Of a stretch of 64,000 nt of DNA, positions 11,827 through 24,730 are shown piece by piece. Source of the stretch: Portulaca oleracea (lineage: Eukaryota; Streptophyta; Magnoliopsida; Caryophyllales; Portulacaceae); the NCBI GenBank assembly GCA_029582165.1, contig CM055879.1, positions 37,357,330-37,421,329 on the forward strand. Direction: 5' to 3'. The notes under the pieces were generated by a model. That model was given only the letters and a program-made list of their open reading frames with translations, did not search any database and had not been told where the DNA came from. The translations under genes and the position numbers were made by a program. Positions within the stretch are counted from its first letter, which is position 1. The number at the start of each line of letters is the position of its first letter.

Positions 11827-13108
11827 CTCTCTCTTTCTCTCTCTATATATATAAAATATGCCTTTGATTATTAGAATTTAGAGCAACTTGAAAGTTCTAA
11901 GTGTTGAGTCGTATACTTTATTTAGTTGGCAATAGTAGAAGAAAACAAAAAGCCAAGACTCCCCCACACTTGCGGCCTACTCTTCAATCAATGGAGTCGA
12001 CTCCTAATAATTTATACATTATGGTCGGGTTTAAGGATTTTTTTAGAAAGGTTCACACCCATAATTACTTATAAATCATCACAATTCATATTACTAATTA
12101 ATGTTTATTGTCCCACCTTTGAAAATTAATGGAATTTCTTGCCTATAATTAGTCATCTATTCACCAATGCTTTATCTTGTCATCAATATAATTCAACGTT
12201 ATCTACTGTTGCATTCATATTTGTCAAATATGTTCAACTATAAATTAATCTATCCATCCTTTTTTAGGTGACTTTTAAAGATGACGAGACAAACTTAATA
12301 TTACAGAAAATTATGAGACAGTGAGCAAGAAAATTACTTAAATATATTTAATTAAAATTAACTTCTAGTGTTTTATTCAATGAATTTTATGGATAAAATA
12401 AGAAAAATATTAATTAATATATTATTAAAATTATAAAAAATAATTTAAAATAAGAAAAATTAGTTGAAAACTTGTATAAAAAAGCGGAGTATTTCTTTTA
12501 TTTAAAAAATATAATTATCTATGTCAGGAACTCTAGTCCCTCTGTTGGCGCCTAAAAAAAGAGTTATTTAAGGTTTTATGTTAAATATAATTTTAAATAT
12601 TAAACTATTCACAATAGCTCAGTTTTAATTTCAAAGGAAATAATTAATCAAATGAAAGTGGATGATAAAGTACATAGTGATCACATCACACATGCTAATG
12701 TACATTGGTGTGAAGATTTTGCATTGTCCAGGAAACAAGTAGATTTTCCAAGTCAAAGAAGTCTTAATCATTTAAATTTGTATATATTAAAGGTTGGTTG
12801 AAAATTATATTAAGATTTTTATCATAAAATTTAATAGCCAGAGAATTATAAGTAGCAATTATTTGGACTAACGGTCTCGTTTTAAATATTTAGATATGTG
12901 TCTAATTAATCTTACTTTGAAAAAAAAATGTATCTATGTGGTTAGGTTCATTCTTTTCAACTTCTAATATATTGTACATTGATCATGATGAAGACAAATT
13001 AGTGCTGGTCAAAATTTAAAATAAAACTTAAAACTATGATCAAAAGTTGATTGATATTAATCGGTGGCAAATATTGATTATAAGTACTTATAAAAAAAGT
13101 TGAAAAAA
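11827..13108. other. AT-rich spacer, no gene seen
   Basis: Nothing coding. Segments near 12255-12500 resemble the inner parts of Stowaway-type MITEs found elsewhere in the window, but without recognisable ends. Confidence 0.4.
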
Positions 13109-13773
13109 CAAGCTGTTATAGAAAAGTGAGTAGCAAGGTAACAGCGAAAGCGAATAATAGAATCGAAAACGAGATGACGGAAATTACGACAAAATTCAGG
13201 AACAAAATAATAAGAGCGATAAAAGAAAACAACCACAAGGTTTACGTGGGAAACCGAAGAACTCGGAGAAAAACCCACGGACGGCGACAACCAAAAAATA
13301 ATCCACTATGAGAAAGGAGGAGTACAACCCGATCACTATCACAGGGTGTGATGCGATCCACAACAGAGGAGATTACAACACAAATCTCTCTCCCTCACAA
13401 CTCTCAATCTTTCTCTCTCGGGATACAATTGGGATCGAAAATATTGGTGAGACCTTTTTCCCTCTCAATATTTTCTCCCTCTCTGACTCTCCATAACTCG
13501 ATCATTGTTCGCCGTACTAGACGAGCGCCGTGCGCCGTGCGCCATGCACCGTACGCCGGGCTGTAAAATAAAGTGGAGAATACCGAACCCTATTTATAGA
13601 AAAAACTCCCTATACACCTAACTTGACTCCCACGCCAATTAGATTTAGAATCTAATACAATTAGGAAACCCAACATAATAAGGAAACCTAAATAATATCC
13701 TAATACAATTAGGAAACAAATAATTGTGAAATCAAGAGATTCGGTGATTTTAGGACACATTCCTAACACAAGC
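13109..13773 (-). mobile_element. Solo LTR (copia-type, reverse orientation) with 5-bp TSD
   Basis: LTR body 13114-13768 (655 bp) begins TGTTATAG and ends CCTAACA, bounded by CAAGC at 13109-13113 and 13769-13773. Read on the minus strand it starts TGTTAGGAATGTGTCC and has a TATA box (CTATAAATAGGG, forward 13590-13602), so transcription would run leftwards. No internal retrotransposon sequence is attached, so it is the product of LTR-LTR recombination. A truncated relative lies at 21531-21617. Confidence 0.85.
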
Positions 13774-15432
13774 CTTACATATTTCAACCATAGTTAGACA
13801 TGGAATTTTCTGGCCATCACTCCCATATATGTTGCATGTAGAACTGTTATTATTCTTCTAAAAGACTGTTTCATGATTTTTTTTTTCTAATTAAGATATA
13901 TAATTTTATTTAAAAATACAAAATTGTGTGTGTGATGTGGATTAATTATAATTGTTATGGAGACAACATATTTACTACAATATGCATAATTATCCCACAA
14001 TATTGCGATCATCAAATTAGAAGGAGCAAGATGATCCAAAGATCATGATTTCTAATAATATCAGACTAGAACCCTATGTAAAAATAAATTGAAAAAAAGA
14101 ACAAAAAAGAAAAAGCTATTGCTCTATATATATCTAGATTTTATCCTCCCCCACAATTCCCATATCCACCACCAACTTTGATCAAAAGTTGATAAAACCA
14201 AAAACTAAAACACCCCCTCCCCCCTATGCCCCATTATTATTTATCATATCCCATTTTCCAAAATAAAAAGAATAAAATTTGAATTGAGAAAGAGAAAATA
14301 ATTCTCAATACTAGCTTTTTTTTCCCCCATTCTCAGCTTCCTTTATGTTTGAATTTGTTACATCTTTGATCTTTTATTTATTTATTTTTTTTTTTGAGTG
14401 GAACATCTTTGATCTTTTATATCATTGTACCTTGACATCATTCTCTTTGCTCATTCAATCTTTGGTCGTTATATAAATAGTGGTGTGTCTAAGTGTCTTT
14501 CATTAGGTCTATCATATAGCTACAATTATCATACTTATCCTTCTTAATATAGTATTGTATATATGGAAGTCATATATATTATTCATGGCTAAGATAATTA
14601 ACTTGAGGTTAAAGCCATTATTTATACTTTTAATTATTTATTATATGTTGTTCCCTCTTAATAGGAGTTTTTTCTACAATAAATTTATGATTTTTTAAGC
14701 AATAAATGCCGAAAGATAATTTCATAAAAAAAAATAACCCAAGAAAAGGGAGGAAATAATCTTGTTATTTTTATTTTAATTATGTAAGGTCATGATAATG
14801 ATTTCTGACTGTAGAATCCAATACAAAATCTGATCGGTTCCATAAATATGATTTAGCCTCTGATCGGAGTGAACACTCAGTTTCTATTTTATTTTATATA
14901 TTTTCTGATTTTTCTCAATGTAGGATGCTCAGGTTTAAACTCAATCCTAATTAATCCTATTAATATTCTATCAAAAAAAGTTAATATCTTCCAAATACTC
15001 ACCCTAATCACAATTAAAAAGTGTAATTTACCTCCATACCTTGATGACTAGCTATCAGTAATTATTTGTTTCTTTTACATGGTGAAAAATTGTTTAGAGA
15101 TCAAATTTAAGTAGAATCTTCTATATATCAAAAATCAATTAATGAATAAAAAGTGAAGAATTAGAATATTATCATCCTTGTTATATTATTGGTCACAACT
15201 CACAAGTATAAACTGGAAATCACACACGATAATTTTTATAGATTTTAAATTCATAATGAAATTATAAAATTATGATATAAATTAGCTAGCCTCACTGCAT
15301 GTCTAACAAAAAATGGAGTAAAAATATAAAGTAATCAGTGTTCCTTGTAGATATATCATGAGAAAGATAAATGCTCTTTGTTTCTTAATAACTGTTGCTT
15401 TTTATTTTTCATGATGTATCACTTTCATTTTT
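13774..15432. other. AT-rich spacer, no gene seen
   Basis: No coding signal. Poly-T/poly-A runs and short AT repeats only. Confidence 0.4.
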
Positions 15433-15989
15433 AATTCCATTATAGGAACCTTTCTTGTGGGTTCTTGCTATTTAGAAAACTCTAGCCTCCTCTTTTCTTT
15501 TTCTCTCTAGAAAACCCTAGCCTCCATCTCCTTGGAAGAGCTGCCATCGATTTTTATTAGTTGATGGTGAGCCCCAATTTGCTAGATTTCTACCCCAATT
15601 ATTAGTTTGGTCTTACGTTTACGCAAAGAAAGTTAGTCTCTTCTTTTGTAAGAGTTTTTTGTATCCTTATTTAGGGTTTTTAGTCTCTTTCTAGAGTTTT
15701 TGTTCAGTTGGTGTGGTCTAATACGTTGGATGAAGATCGACTTTCAAATCGCTATAGCACAGGTTGTGAGGTTCTCCATCAATGGTAAAGATGCAGAGTC
15801 GTCGAAGAAAGATGCGGAGTCATCGAGGAAATCGGAGCCAAACGTCAGTAAGATTAGTATTAGTTATTCGGAAGTTGAATTTCATATTTATGTTTTAGAC
15901 TTACAATTGTTCAATCATCATTTTCGTTGTAAGTGTGCTTGTTATTAATGAAATCTTTATATTTGATTTCAAAAAAAAATTCCATTATA
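15433..15989 (+). mobile_element. Poly(A) retroposon with 12-bp target-site duplication
   Basis: The sequence aattccattata occurs at 15433-15444 and again at 15978-15989, directly after an A-run. The 533-bp insert between ends in ...tttatatttgatttc plus poly(A), the signature of target-primed reverse transcription by LINE machinery. The body contains aaaccctagcc motifs like a plant 5'UTR and a short open stretch (15700-15948) with AESSKKDAESSRKSE. No tRNA-like A/B boxes were recognised, so it is either a 5'-deleted LINE derivative or a retrocopied transcript rather than a classical SINE. Confidence 0.7.
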
Positions 15990-16420
15990 TATCTATGAAA
16001 ATTGTGTTGTTACATTCACATTAAAATATTTTTTTACAAGGAATCTCTTTTATGATATGACTCCCTCTGTTCCTTTTTACTAGTATTTGTCATCTCGTAA
16101 AAGAGTCGATAAATTAATACAACACAAAATTTTAGATAGAAATATATTAAAATGACAAATTTTTCATAAGTAATTATTAATTTATTGGTCCTAAATTCAT
16201 TTATTAACGATAACAACAACAATCTCCAGGTAAAATACGTTTAAACGCGATTTGGGAGATCTAGATATATAAACAACCTTATTTCATAAATTGAAGTTCA
16301 TTATTAAAAATATAAAAATAATAATACCACTTATTTATTTTTTTATCTCTAATTGTAATAATTAGAGATAAAAGAAATTAATTAAATGGATAAATAATTA
16401 GGAATATATGCAATATCTGA

Positions 16421-16787
16421 TACTCCCTCCGTTCATATTAATTGTCATAATTTTGACTTTCAGAATCTCATATCATTCTTTTATTGATAATTTCTTACTT
16501 AATATGTTATTAACAATTGTAATATTATACTTTTTCCGTTCCATATTAATTGCCATAATTTTGACTTTCAGGATTTTCTGTGACTCTTTGATTAATATTT
16601 TCTTACATAATATGTTATTAACAATTTCAATATTATACTTTTATTATAGTATTTTTTGTTATGAATTTAATTGTGGTAATTTTATATAACAACTTATCAT
16701 ATATATTGAAAAATTTATGGTTAAAATTTTTTAAAATTTAACTATACAATTTTTAAAATCGACAATTAACATGGAACTGAGGGAGTA
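16421..16787. mobile_element. Stowaway-type MITE with internal duplication
   Basis: Ends tactccctccgttc and gaactgagggagta are inverted repeats with TA on both sides, the Tc1/mariner (Stowaway) pattern. The left 100 bp are duplicated in tandem: the segment starting gttcatattaattgtcataa (16431) recurs from about 16539 with a few differences. A degenerate relative lacking good ends lies at 32795-33030. Confidence 0.8.
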
Positions 16788-17271
16788 ACATACAAAGGGC
16801 GAGTAGTTGGAGAAATTAAGGTGGAAGTGAGGTCCAAGTTCCAAAACAGATTGATGGTAAGTTATATGGTGGGACATAATAATCACCTCATCACACTTCT
16901 TTTTTTCTTTTTTCTTTTCAGTTTTTCCTTTTATTTACATCTTTACAGCCCCCAAAATGACCAAAGAAACAAAATAATCATACCAAGCTGCGCGGTTATA
17001 TAGCAAATGAGAGACTAACACGTGTATTTAGCCTCACTTTGTGTCAAAAGTTTTCAAGGCAAAATATACACGTTGGCCATCAATTAATTATATTTTTCCA
17101 TCAGGATTATAGAACTTTAAAAAGGGGTACATACATTTTTACACGACAAAAAGGTGAATTAAGTATGAATCATCATTCTAATGTACCAAACTTTCTGTGA
17201 GTTTATCATCAATACCTTTAATTTGGTCTAATTTATCCACTGTTGGACAACGGTCTTTTTGTAAATTATGC

Positions 17272-17557
17272 TACTCCCTCCTTCCCAAATTAAGTGTCAC
17301 TTGGGACACAATTTAAAAAATCAAAAATACTTCTCATTTACATTAATTCAGTGCATTGGAAATGTGGAAATATTGAATAAAATGGTGAATAAAAAAGGAA
17401 AAATGTGAATAAAAAAGAAAAATGAATGAAAAAGATGTAATTAATAAGGTTAATTTGATAAATTAGTATTTAATGTGCTATTGAAAATATAAAGTGACAC
17501 ATATTATGGGAAAAAAAAGTTAGTTAAAGTGACAGATAATATGGGAAGGAGGGAGTA
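17272..17557. mobile_element. Stowaway-type MITE
   Basis: Starts TA-ctccctccttcccaaatta and ends atatgggaaggagggag-TA, inverted termini flanked by TA. Confidence 0.8.
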
Positions 17558-17562
17558 GTTTA

Positions 17563-17839
17563 TAGTACTGTCTCTGTTTTATATTATCTATTCATTTGGT
17601 AAAATTTAGAAAATCTAATGAATCAGTTAAGTATTTTGTTGTATGAAAAGTTGTAAAATATTAGTATTAACTTGTATGAATATTTTTCTCTTTCACTTTT
17701 CTATCTTTATATGAAAAATACCAATAAAAAAGTAGTTAGTTGAAAAAAATTGTATTGGAATTATATATAAAGTGACAACTGACAAGTATAATGAAAGAAA
17801 AAAGTTAGTTAAAGTGACAACTATTATGAGATGGAGGTA
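17563..17839. mobile_element. Degenerate Stowaway-like MITE adjacent to the previous one
   Basis: Starts ctgtctctgttttatattat and ends attatgagatggaggta, a weakened inverted terminal repeat. The inner right half (tgaaagaaaaaagttagttaaagtgacaa) resembles the right arm of the MITE just before it. Confidence 0.5.
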
Positions 17840-18769
17840 CCACTAGTTTATATTTATTTTTTATTTTATTTTTGTAGATGCAATTTACATTAATAATTAT
17901 TTTATGCATGGATAATATTTATAAGCTTTCTCGAAATTTAATAGGGCACAATATCGATAAAATTAACTGTATTACTATTTGACTAAATTCTTTATTGCAC
18001 AACATTAAAATATTTACAAAAGAAGAGTATAATATTGTTTGGTTAAATATAAAATGATGTCGATCAAACTGTTTTAAAACTTGACAATTATGCATAAACA
18101 ATATCGATCACATTTGGTTTCAAAAAATAAAAATAAAAATATCACATTTCAAATCATGTCTCTCATAATACTGGTTATTCATAAAGTGTAAATGACTCAT
18201 TTAGGCCCTATCAAAGATTTGAAATTTTGGAATTTTGTAGTTGCTTTGTTCTCCTAACAGTTGATCCATTTCACAATCACTAATCTATTTTGTATATTGT
18301 GATGTGATATTGATTTATTTAAATCAAAATTTATTTATTTTTATATTCTCTTGATAGAATGATTTCCTTATTTTGGAGGGGAAATATTAATTCTATTAAT
18401 TTTATACGATTATTTGTTTCAATCAGATGAGGGTCCATGAAATATCTTTTCAACAATTGATTTCAAAAATAAAGGCTGAATGATCGGAAGGAAAGCCAAA
18501 TTAAAGATATAAAAGGAACAATGCATGCACCAAAGAAAAGTACAAAGCAATAAATTAATAAATAAATAAAACGAATAAAAATGAAGGGGAAAATTTCCGT
18601 TTTAATGGAAAAGCTTGCTTACAAACAGTTTGTTAGCTTTGCACTAATGCAAAAGTTGTGTATGTAATTCTCCTTTTCAGTCTATTACTCGTGCAAAATT
18701 TCCCATTTGCTAAAAACTCATATATAGTAGGAAATGTCAATTAATGACTTAATATCTCCATCCCCTTAT
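17840..18769. other. AT-rich spacer, no gene seen
   Basis: No coding region or recognisable element ends. Confidence 0.4.
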
Positions 18770-19126
18770 GTTACCAACTGCAACAACGAGTTTGACAGTG
18801 ACATGACGTTGATATAACATGAACGAGGGTGAGAAAGGCAGTGCAGTGGTGAGAACAAGTGCCGGTGATAAGAATAACTCAGACTCATGCTCGGCGCGAG
18901 AGGACGAAGACGAGATTCTCGACAATTTTTTTTAATATTTTGGTTGTACTGTAATATTTAAATTATTAAATGTGGGGTTTAAACCCTTTTCTTAATTATT
19001 TTAACCAAGCTCGCGTTTACTATTGGAAATAAATTAATATGGAGAGTCTAACTCTAACTCTCCTTCTGGACCATACTGCTTTCACCCCATCCAATAAATA
19101 TAACTCATGCTTACTATTGCGGGTGT
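18770..19126 (-). mobile_element. MITE-like repeat, copy A (inverted relative to copy B)
   Basis: Its reverse complement matches the sequence at 20596-20926 along its length, including gagagttagagttagactct, catattaattt and ctcaccactg. Both copies differ by scattered changes, so they are independent insertions or an old inverted duplication. Confidence 0.75.
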
Positions 19127-20512
19127 TTTTATAAATTTAATTTACCAATTTATGATGTAAGTTATAATATAAGAGCTACAACATTTTAGCTAACAAAACC
19201 AAAAAATACTTTCAAAGCATGGAGAAATGATTTCTAGGACTAGTGTGTATTTTAGAAGCTAATTTTGAAGTCTCTTTATTTTTGCGCCAATAGTTGTTAG
19301 GACCCTCTGTTTTTAATATAGCGAGGATTTAACTTATTATTATTTTTATATAGAACATGACTTAAAACAAGAACTATTTTGTAATAATGAGATTTTTTGG
19401 GGTCTTTATGCAAATTGATTGATTAAAATAATCATAGTTATTTATAAATACTTTAATTGTACTAATTTATCACAATCTACTATTTATATTTCAAATATTA
19501 TATTTTCTGTGGGGTCATGCTTAGAAAATAATTAAATTTAATTATTGAAGATTAAAAACAAAATATTAAATAGTTTAGAGGGTACTAGTATTTTGCAAAC
19601 TTGAAAAGTTAAATGTGCCCAAAAATTTATTACACATAAACATGGGTACTTGGATTTTTTTTTTTTTGAAACTATGGAGGTCTAATAATTACTAGTATTT
19701 TCATAAAAGGAGTATATGGGAGTTATTATTTGCTGACAAAACAATTACCATTATTGTGAGATATTATTATTTATTTCACAAAAGGAGCGTATCTGGGATT
19801 TTATTATTATTATGATCTTTTTTGATGAAATATTATTATTATGATTGTTCCTGAAGAATATTTTCTACAATCAGGGGGTAAATAGTGAAAAGAGTTATAA
19901 TATTTCGCTTGATGACAAAGAAAGCAAACAAGTTTGTATAGTACGTAGCATGATGTATTTAACTTGGCTTGAGGATTTGTAAGTCAATATATAGTAATCA
20001 GTTTAGTTATTTGTGCAATTAAAAACACTTAACCTACTACTAACATAATAATCATAATAATGATCTATCAAGCAAATGACAAATAGGGAGGATAATGGGG
20101 TTTTATTGCCCTCACTTTTCTTTGCCAAAGGGCCCCAATCAATGATTTAAATGTAATTTACGTTCCTAAATTAATCCAACTTGTAATCAAAATGCTTAGC
20201 ATTTAGCAAGCTATCAGTTAGCTTACACAGAAAAAAGATCATAGGTTTTTTGACTAATAAAAGGCAAGTGAGGACAAACTATTTTCTTCTATTTTTAATT
20301 AAGCTCATCTTTAATTATGTCCCCATTTTAATTTCATATTTTGCCATGGTTTAAAATTTTGAATAAATGAAGAATAACTCATTAAAGCGAAACAAACTAT
20401 ATGTATAAATGCATTATGTGTTTGTTCGCTTTAATTTCGATATTATATTATTCTAATAATTGTTTTTTCGGTGGAAAATGTTATTGCAAATATATTTCAT
20501 ATATTCTAGTGT

Positions 20513-20517
<5 letters not shown>
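19127..20517. other. AT-rich spacer between the inverted MITE copies
   Basis: No gene or element ends recognised. Confidence 0.4.
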
Positions 20518-20581
<64 letters not shown>

Positions 20582-20588
20582 CATATAT
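20518..20588. repeat. Long AT microsatellite
   Basis: About 70 bp of nearly pure (AT)n, immediately left of MITE copy B. Confidence 0.95.
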
Positions 20589-20595
20589 AAATAAA

Positions 20596-20926
20596 AGAGC
20601 ATATGTAATAGTGAGCATGAGTTATAGGAGTAGTATGGTACAACTGGAGAGTTAGAGTTAGACTCTTCATATTAATTTGCTTTCCAACAGTGAATGTAAG
20701 TTTGATTACATTATTTATTAAAAAAATGTGTTGGCCTCACATTTAATAGTTTAAATACACTAAATAGAACTTAAAAAAAGAAAAAAATTCCAAGAATCTT
20801 GTTTTCGTCCTCGCGCGAATTTTTCTCACCACTGACACTCATACTCGCTGCGGCACTGTCTTTCTCGTCTTCACCCACGCTACATCAACATCATCTCACC
20901 CTCAAATTCGTCATTGCTTATGCTCT
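20596..20926 (+). mobile_element. MITE-like repeat, copy B
   Basis: Begins agagcatatgtaatagtga and ends tcattgcttatgctct, which are imperfect inverted repeats of about 16 bp. The ends resemble Tourist/PIF-Harbinger-type MITE termini, but a TWA duplication is not clear. Homologous in reverse orientation to 18770-19126. Confidence 0.7.
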
Positions 20927-21530
20927 AACGATTAGCCTTTACTTTTGTATTGAACATATTCTCAATTTGCTTTAGGAAAGCCTAAGCAATAAGCATGCAT
21001 CCAAGTAGGAGTATAATTGTGATCGACTATTTTCTTTCTGCTGGTAATTGACAGTTGGTCGAAGTCTCATAATTTTGGGGTGACTAAAACCTGCTTTTCA
21101 AATCTTTCTTCCTCAAAATGGGTGAGCTTTGTCTGATTAGATAATAAACTAACTAAACTATATCATATATAGCATATCAAAAAATGAAATAAAAAATTGA
21201 GAAAGAATGTATAATTTTGGATGATTATAGAATTAGAATATTTAGAGAAGCGGCAGGAAGTATTATGTCAGATGGTCAATGTCAGAGTCAAATCCTTGTA
21301 GACCGCTAAAGTTGGTCCAATTACATGTGATCTGCTTCTTCACTATTACTACATTTTGATTCATATTTCTTGCTTTTTCTTTGATTTATTCGGGGAAAAA
21401 TAAATAGTTCTAATATATTTTGTCCATTTTGATTTAATCATAGATAGTATCTGATTATTGTATCAAAAGTTAGGTTAAATTAATGTATGAATGTCATAGA
21501 ATGATCACACAGAATATATTTATTAAGAAA

Positions 21531-21617
21531 GTGTCATAAAATCACCGAATCTCTTAATCTCACAATTATTTGTTTTCTAATTGTATTAGGGTATTATTTA
21601 GGTTTCCTTATTATACT
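21531..21617 (+). mobile_element. Truncated LTR fragment related to the solo LTR at 13114
   Basis: The stretch gtgtcataaaatcaccgaat ... gtattatttaggtttccttatta matches the start of the minus-strand LTR at 13114-13768 with few changes, then similarity stops. Confidence 0.75.
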
Positions 21618-24544
21618 GTGGAATTAGATAGATGATAGAGAGTTCAGTAAAATATTGTATGATGATCAGGTGGGAAGGTTTCTTGTGAGGCGAAACTTTT
21701 AACTACCTCTCTTACTTATCTTGTTGAAAAAAAGGGTAAAAATTTATCAATGAATGTTTAATCTTTATTGTTAGGAGTTTTAGTTAAGGATCTCAAGTAG
21801 AGCCTAATGAGTCAATCAACTTATTAAAAAGGGAGATACTAGACCTACAAAATCGTTGTTGTACAACGCATTCTATCCCCACAAAAAGAAGATTGATCCC
21901 ATAATATGTATTGTACCAAGTACAACTATGATAATTTGATACTAAGGCATTGTTCTTTGGATGGGTAAATCTTTCCAATCTAATTCAATCCAACCTTTAT
22001 ACAATTCTCAGACATTTTTCCTCTCTAAAAACACAATCCCAAAATAAAGTAAGGACTTGTTTGTAAATGATATGCCCCAATTAATTCTGTGATAATCTTT
22101 ACTTTTCTTCCCCTTACAAAAGCACGAAACATGGCATATGATATTATGATATGAAAAGGGTCTCAATTTATTGTCTTTGAGTGAAATATGCCCTTTCATT
22201 TCTTGTAAAAGTAAAACTAAAATTCAAGAGCAAAAGGGAAAAAATAAATAAATAAAGAAACACGTGCGGGAGCATGTACAGAAAGAAATTTGAAGGGAGA
22301 ATAAGATCATGGCATCTATCACATCCAATCTTGCATGATTAGTTATGGTTTTTCTTTTCTAATCTGAAACTAAAATAAATGATTTTTTTTTTGTGTGTGG
22401 GTGGAAGTTGAATGTGATGAGTGTCTCTTTGACTAATTATAATCAATTTTATTAGTTGTAAGTGACTGAAAAAAGGACGGTCATGACCCATAAACTTGAC
22501 CCAAATTGCTCGAAATCGGAATACACCCGACCTGTATTTACCCGAACCCGAAATACACTCGACTCGTATTTATCCAAACCTGATATACGACCGACTCGTA
22601 ACCCGCCGGCCCGTATTCACAGGTCTAGTGATGACACAGTAGAGAAGAATGAACAGAGATTGGTATTTGTTTGTTGTTTTGTTTGTTAGTTATCTTTTCT
22701 TGCTTTTTCTTTGCATTCCGTGTGGGCGCCTCCATCTTAGATATTAGAGCCACCTCCCCACCAACACCAAGCTTACCATTTTCAATCCCCCACATAATGA
22801 CATTGTTAATGCTCTGTTTTTTTTCTTGCTGTTGGTAAGATGTAAAAATGATGCGATGTCCTGAAATTGTGGAAAATGTGGTAAGATATACAATATTATA
22901 TGGTAAAATTTATGGAAAATGTGATTGATGTGGTAAGTGAGGATATATAATGTAAAAAAATAGATGAGAAAAGTGAAAAAAGAGAAAAGTGAGGAGATGT
23001 ATTGACAGTGATTGTGGTAAAGTGTTATATGTTGTGTTAAAGTATGAAAAAATATTAAATGGTATGGTGAGTTTACTTCACCATACAAAAGAACATGACC
23101 TATTTATCCTCTTATTTTGAAGACAAAACAACTTTAACTTTTGAATAATTGCCTAGCTGATGTTTGCGAAACTTTGCATATGTTGATGTAGATTTTACTG
23201 TCTTTTATTGACTTTGAATAATCGGGAAAAAAACGAGTATAACTTATGATGAGGTTACAAATTGATCACAATTCAACATTGATCGGGGCAATTAATAATG
23301 ATTAATTGTTTAAAACAACAAAAGCCTCCAATGTTGTCTCGCCAGGGTTTGAGGGGGTCAAAGTGTGGACAGCCTTTTCCATGAACGAAAGTGTATGAAG
23401 ATGTTAATTCTGACATATCCAAGAAACCTTTTGGAAGCCCAAAAATAAAGCCTTTTGAAAATAAGAAGGAAAAACAACTCTGAAACTGATAGAACAAGCG
23501 AATTGAAGCATGAAGAAAGAAAACTTCAAAGATGTGATTAATTGTTTAATGCTAATCCATTAGTATTAATGAGCATCCATTAACAATGATTAATAATTGT
23601 ATAAAGAAAACACCTATTATTAATTGACATTTAGCTATGTTCCTTTGCCGAAAAAAACATTTAGCCATATTTTAAAGTTGTATTTTTAACTCTAATCAAT
23701 ATACGACACATACATTTGGTAGAATTCTACAGTAAGAAATCATTATCAGAAGTGCTACAATGTTATTAGGAGGATGTTACGGATATTGACTATATTTGCT
23801 GTTTTATTTTACTTATTGTTACTTTGTTATCATACTGTGCATAATCTTAATTTTATAAAATTATGTATAATTGTAAATTATATATATAGCACATTAAAAC
23901 TTTGAACAGTAAAAAAAAAGAAGAAAGCGATAATTATCAACATCGGCATTGAAGGTTATAGGACTTTGGAGGAACACCTAGTTGTAAAATTAGCCTTTTC
24001 AGAGCCTCTCTTTTTTCCTTTTGATGCTTGCCCTTTCCTTTGGCAAAGTATCTCCTGATAAAATAGAGTGGAAAGAAAGGAGGAGGATAAAGAGAGTTGT
24101 TATGGGAATCCTATGCTCTTTCCTCAAGCCAACTTCTGATAACTTGAACCCTAGCTAGTTGGGCTTTTAATTGCCTTAGATTCCAACAACATTGATCATC
24201 ACTCTCTTATGGTTACTGTTCCCTACTTTACTGTAATCCTCTTTTAAGGTGCTAATACCACAGCAACTAGGTCACTACTATGCTCTTCACTCAAGAAATA
24301 TGTTAAAGTATCTTCTTGTAATCATCTTCTTCAATGGATTCTACTTCCTTTATGGAGGCATTAGTCATTCAAACGTAATTAAAAATCTAGACGATAATTT
24401 TAGAAAGTATCTTATATTATTCAAATATAGAACCATCTCAACCAAAAACTTAAGCTGACTGACTCTAATACCATGTGGAACCATCTCAACCAAAAGCTTA
24501 AACTGATGGTTGAAGGCCTAGTAATAGTTTTATACTCTAACATC
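21618..24544. other. Spacer, no gene seen
   Basis: Contains a short stretch at 22480-22625 made of degenerate repeats of acccgaacccg/actcgtattt type (a common dispersed plant repeat style). The several open frames have no recognisable domain. Confidence 0.4.
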
Positions 24545-24730
24545 AAAACTGTCTCTAAAACTTGATAGGAAAACAAATATCTAGATGACAATTCTAAAAA
24601 TTATCTTAAATTAGATTATTCAAAACTGTGTCTAAAATTAGATATGAAAACAAATATGTAAACGACAATTCTAAAAATTATCTTAGATTATTCAAAATTG
24701 TGTCTAAAGTTGGATATGAACACAAATATC
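24545..24730. repeat. Diverged tandem repeat, about 75-bp unit
   Basis: Units start aaaactgtctctaaaacttg, aaaactgtgtctaaaattag and aaaattgtgtctaaagttgg and share gacaattctaaaaattatct. A further partial, more diverged copy lies upstream near 24385. Confidence 0.75.

Noticed and set aside
20401..20655. 84-aa frame with repeated Tyr-Ile
   Set aside because: Translation of the AT microsatellite.
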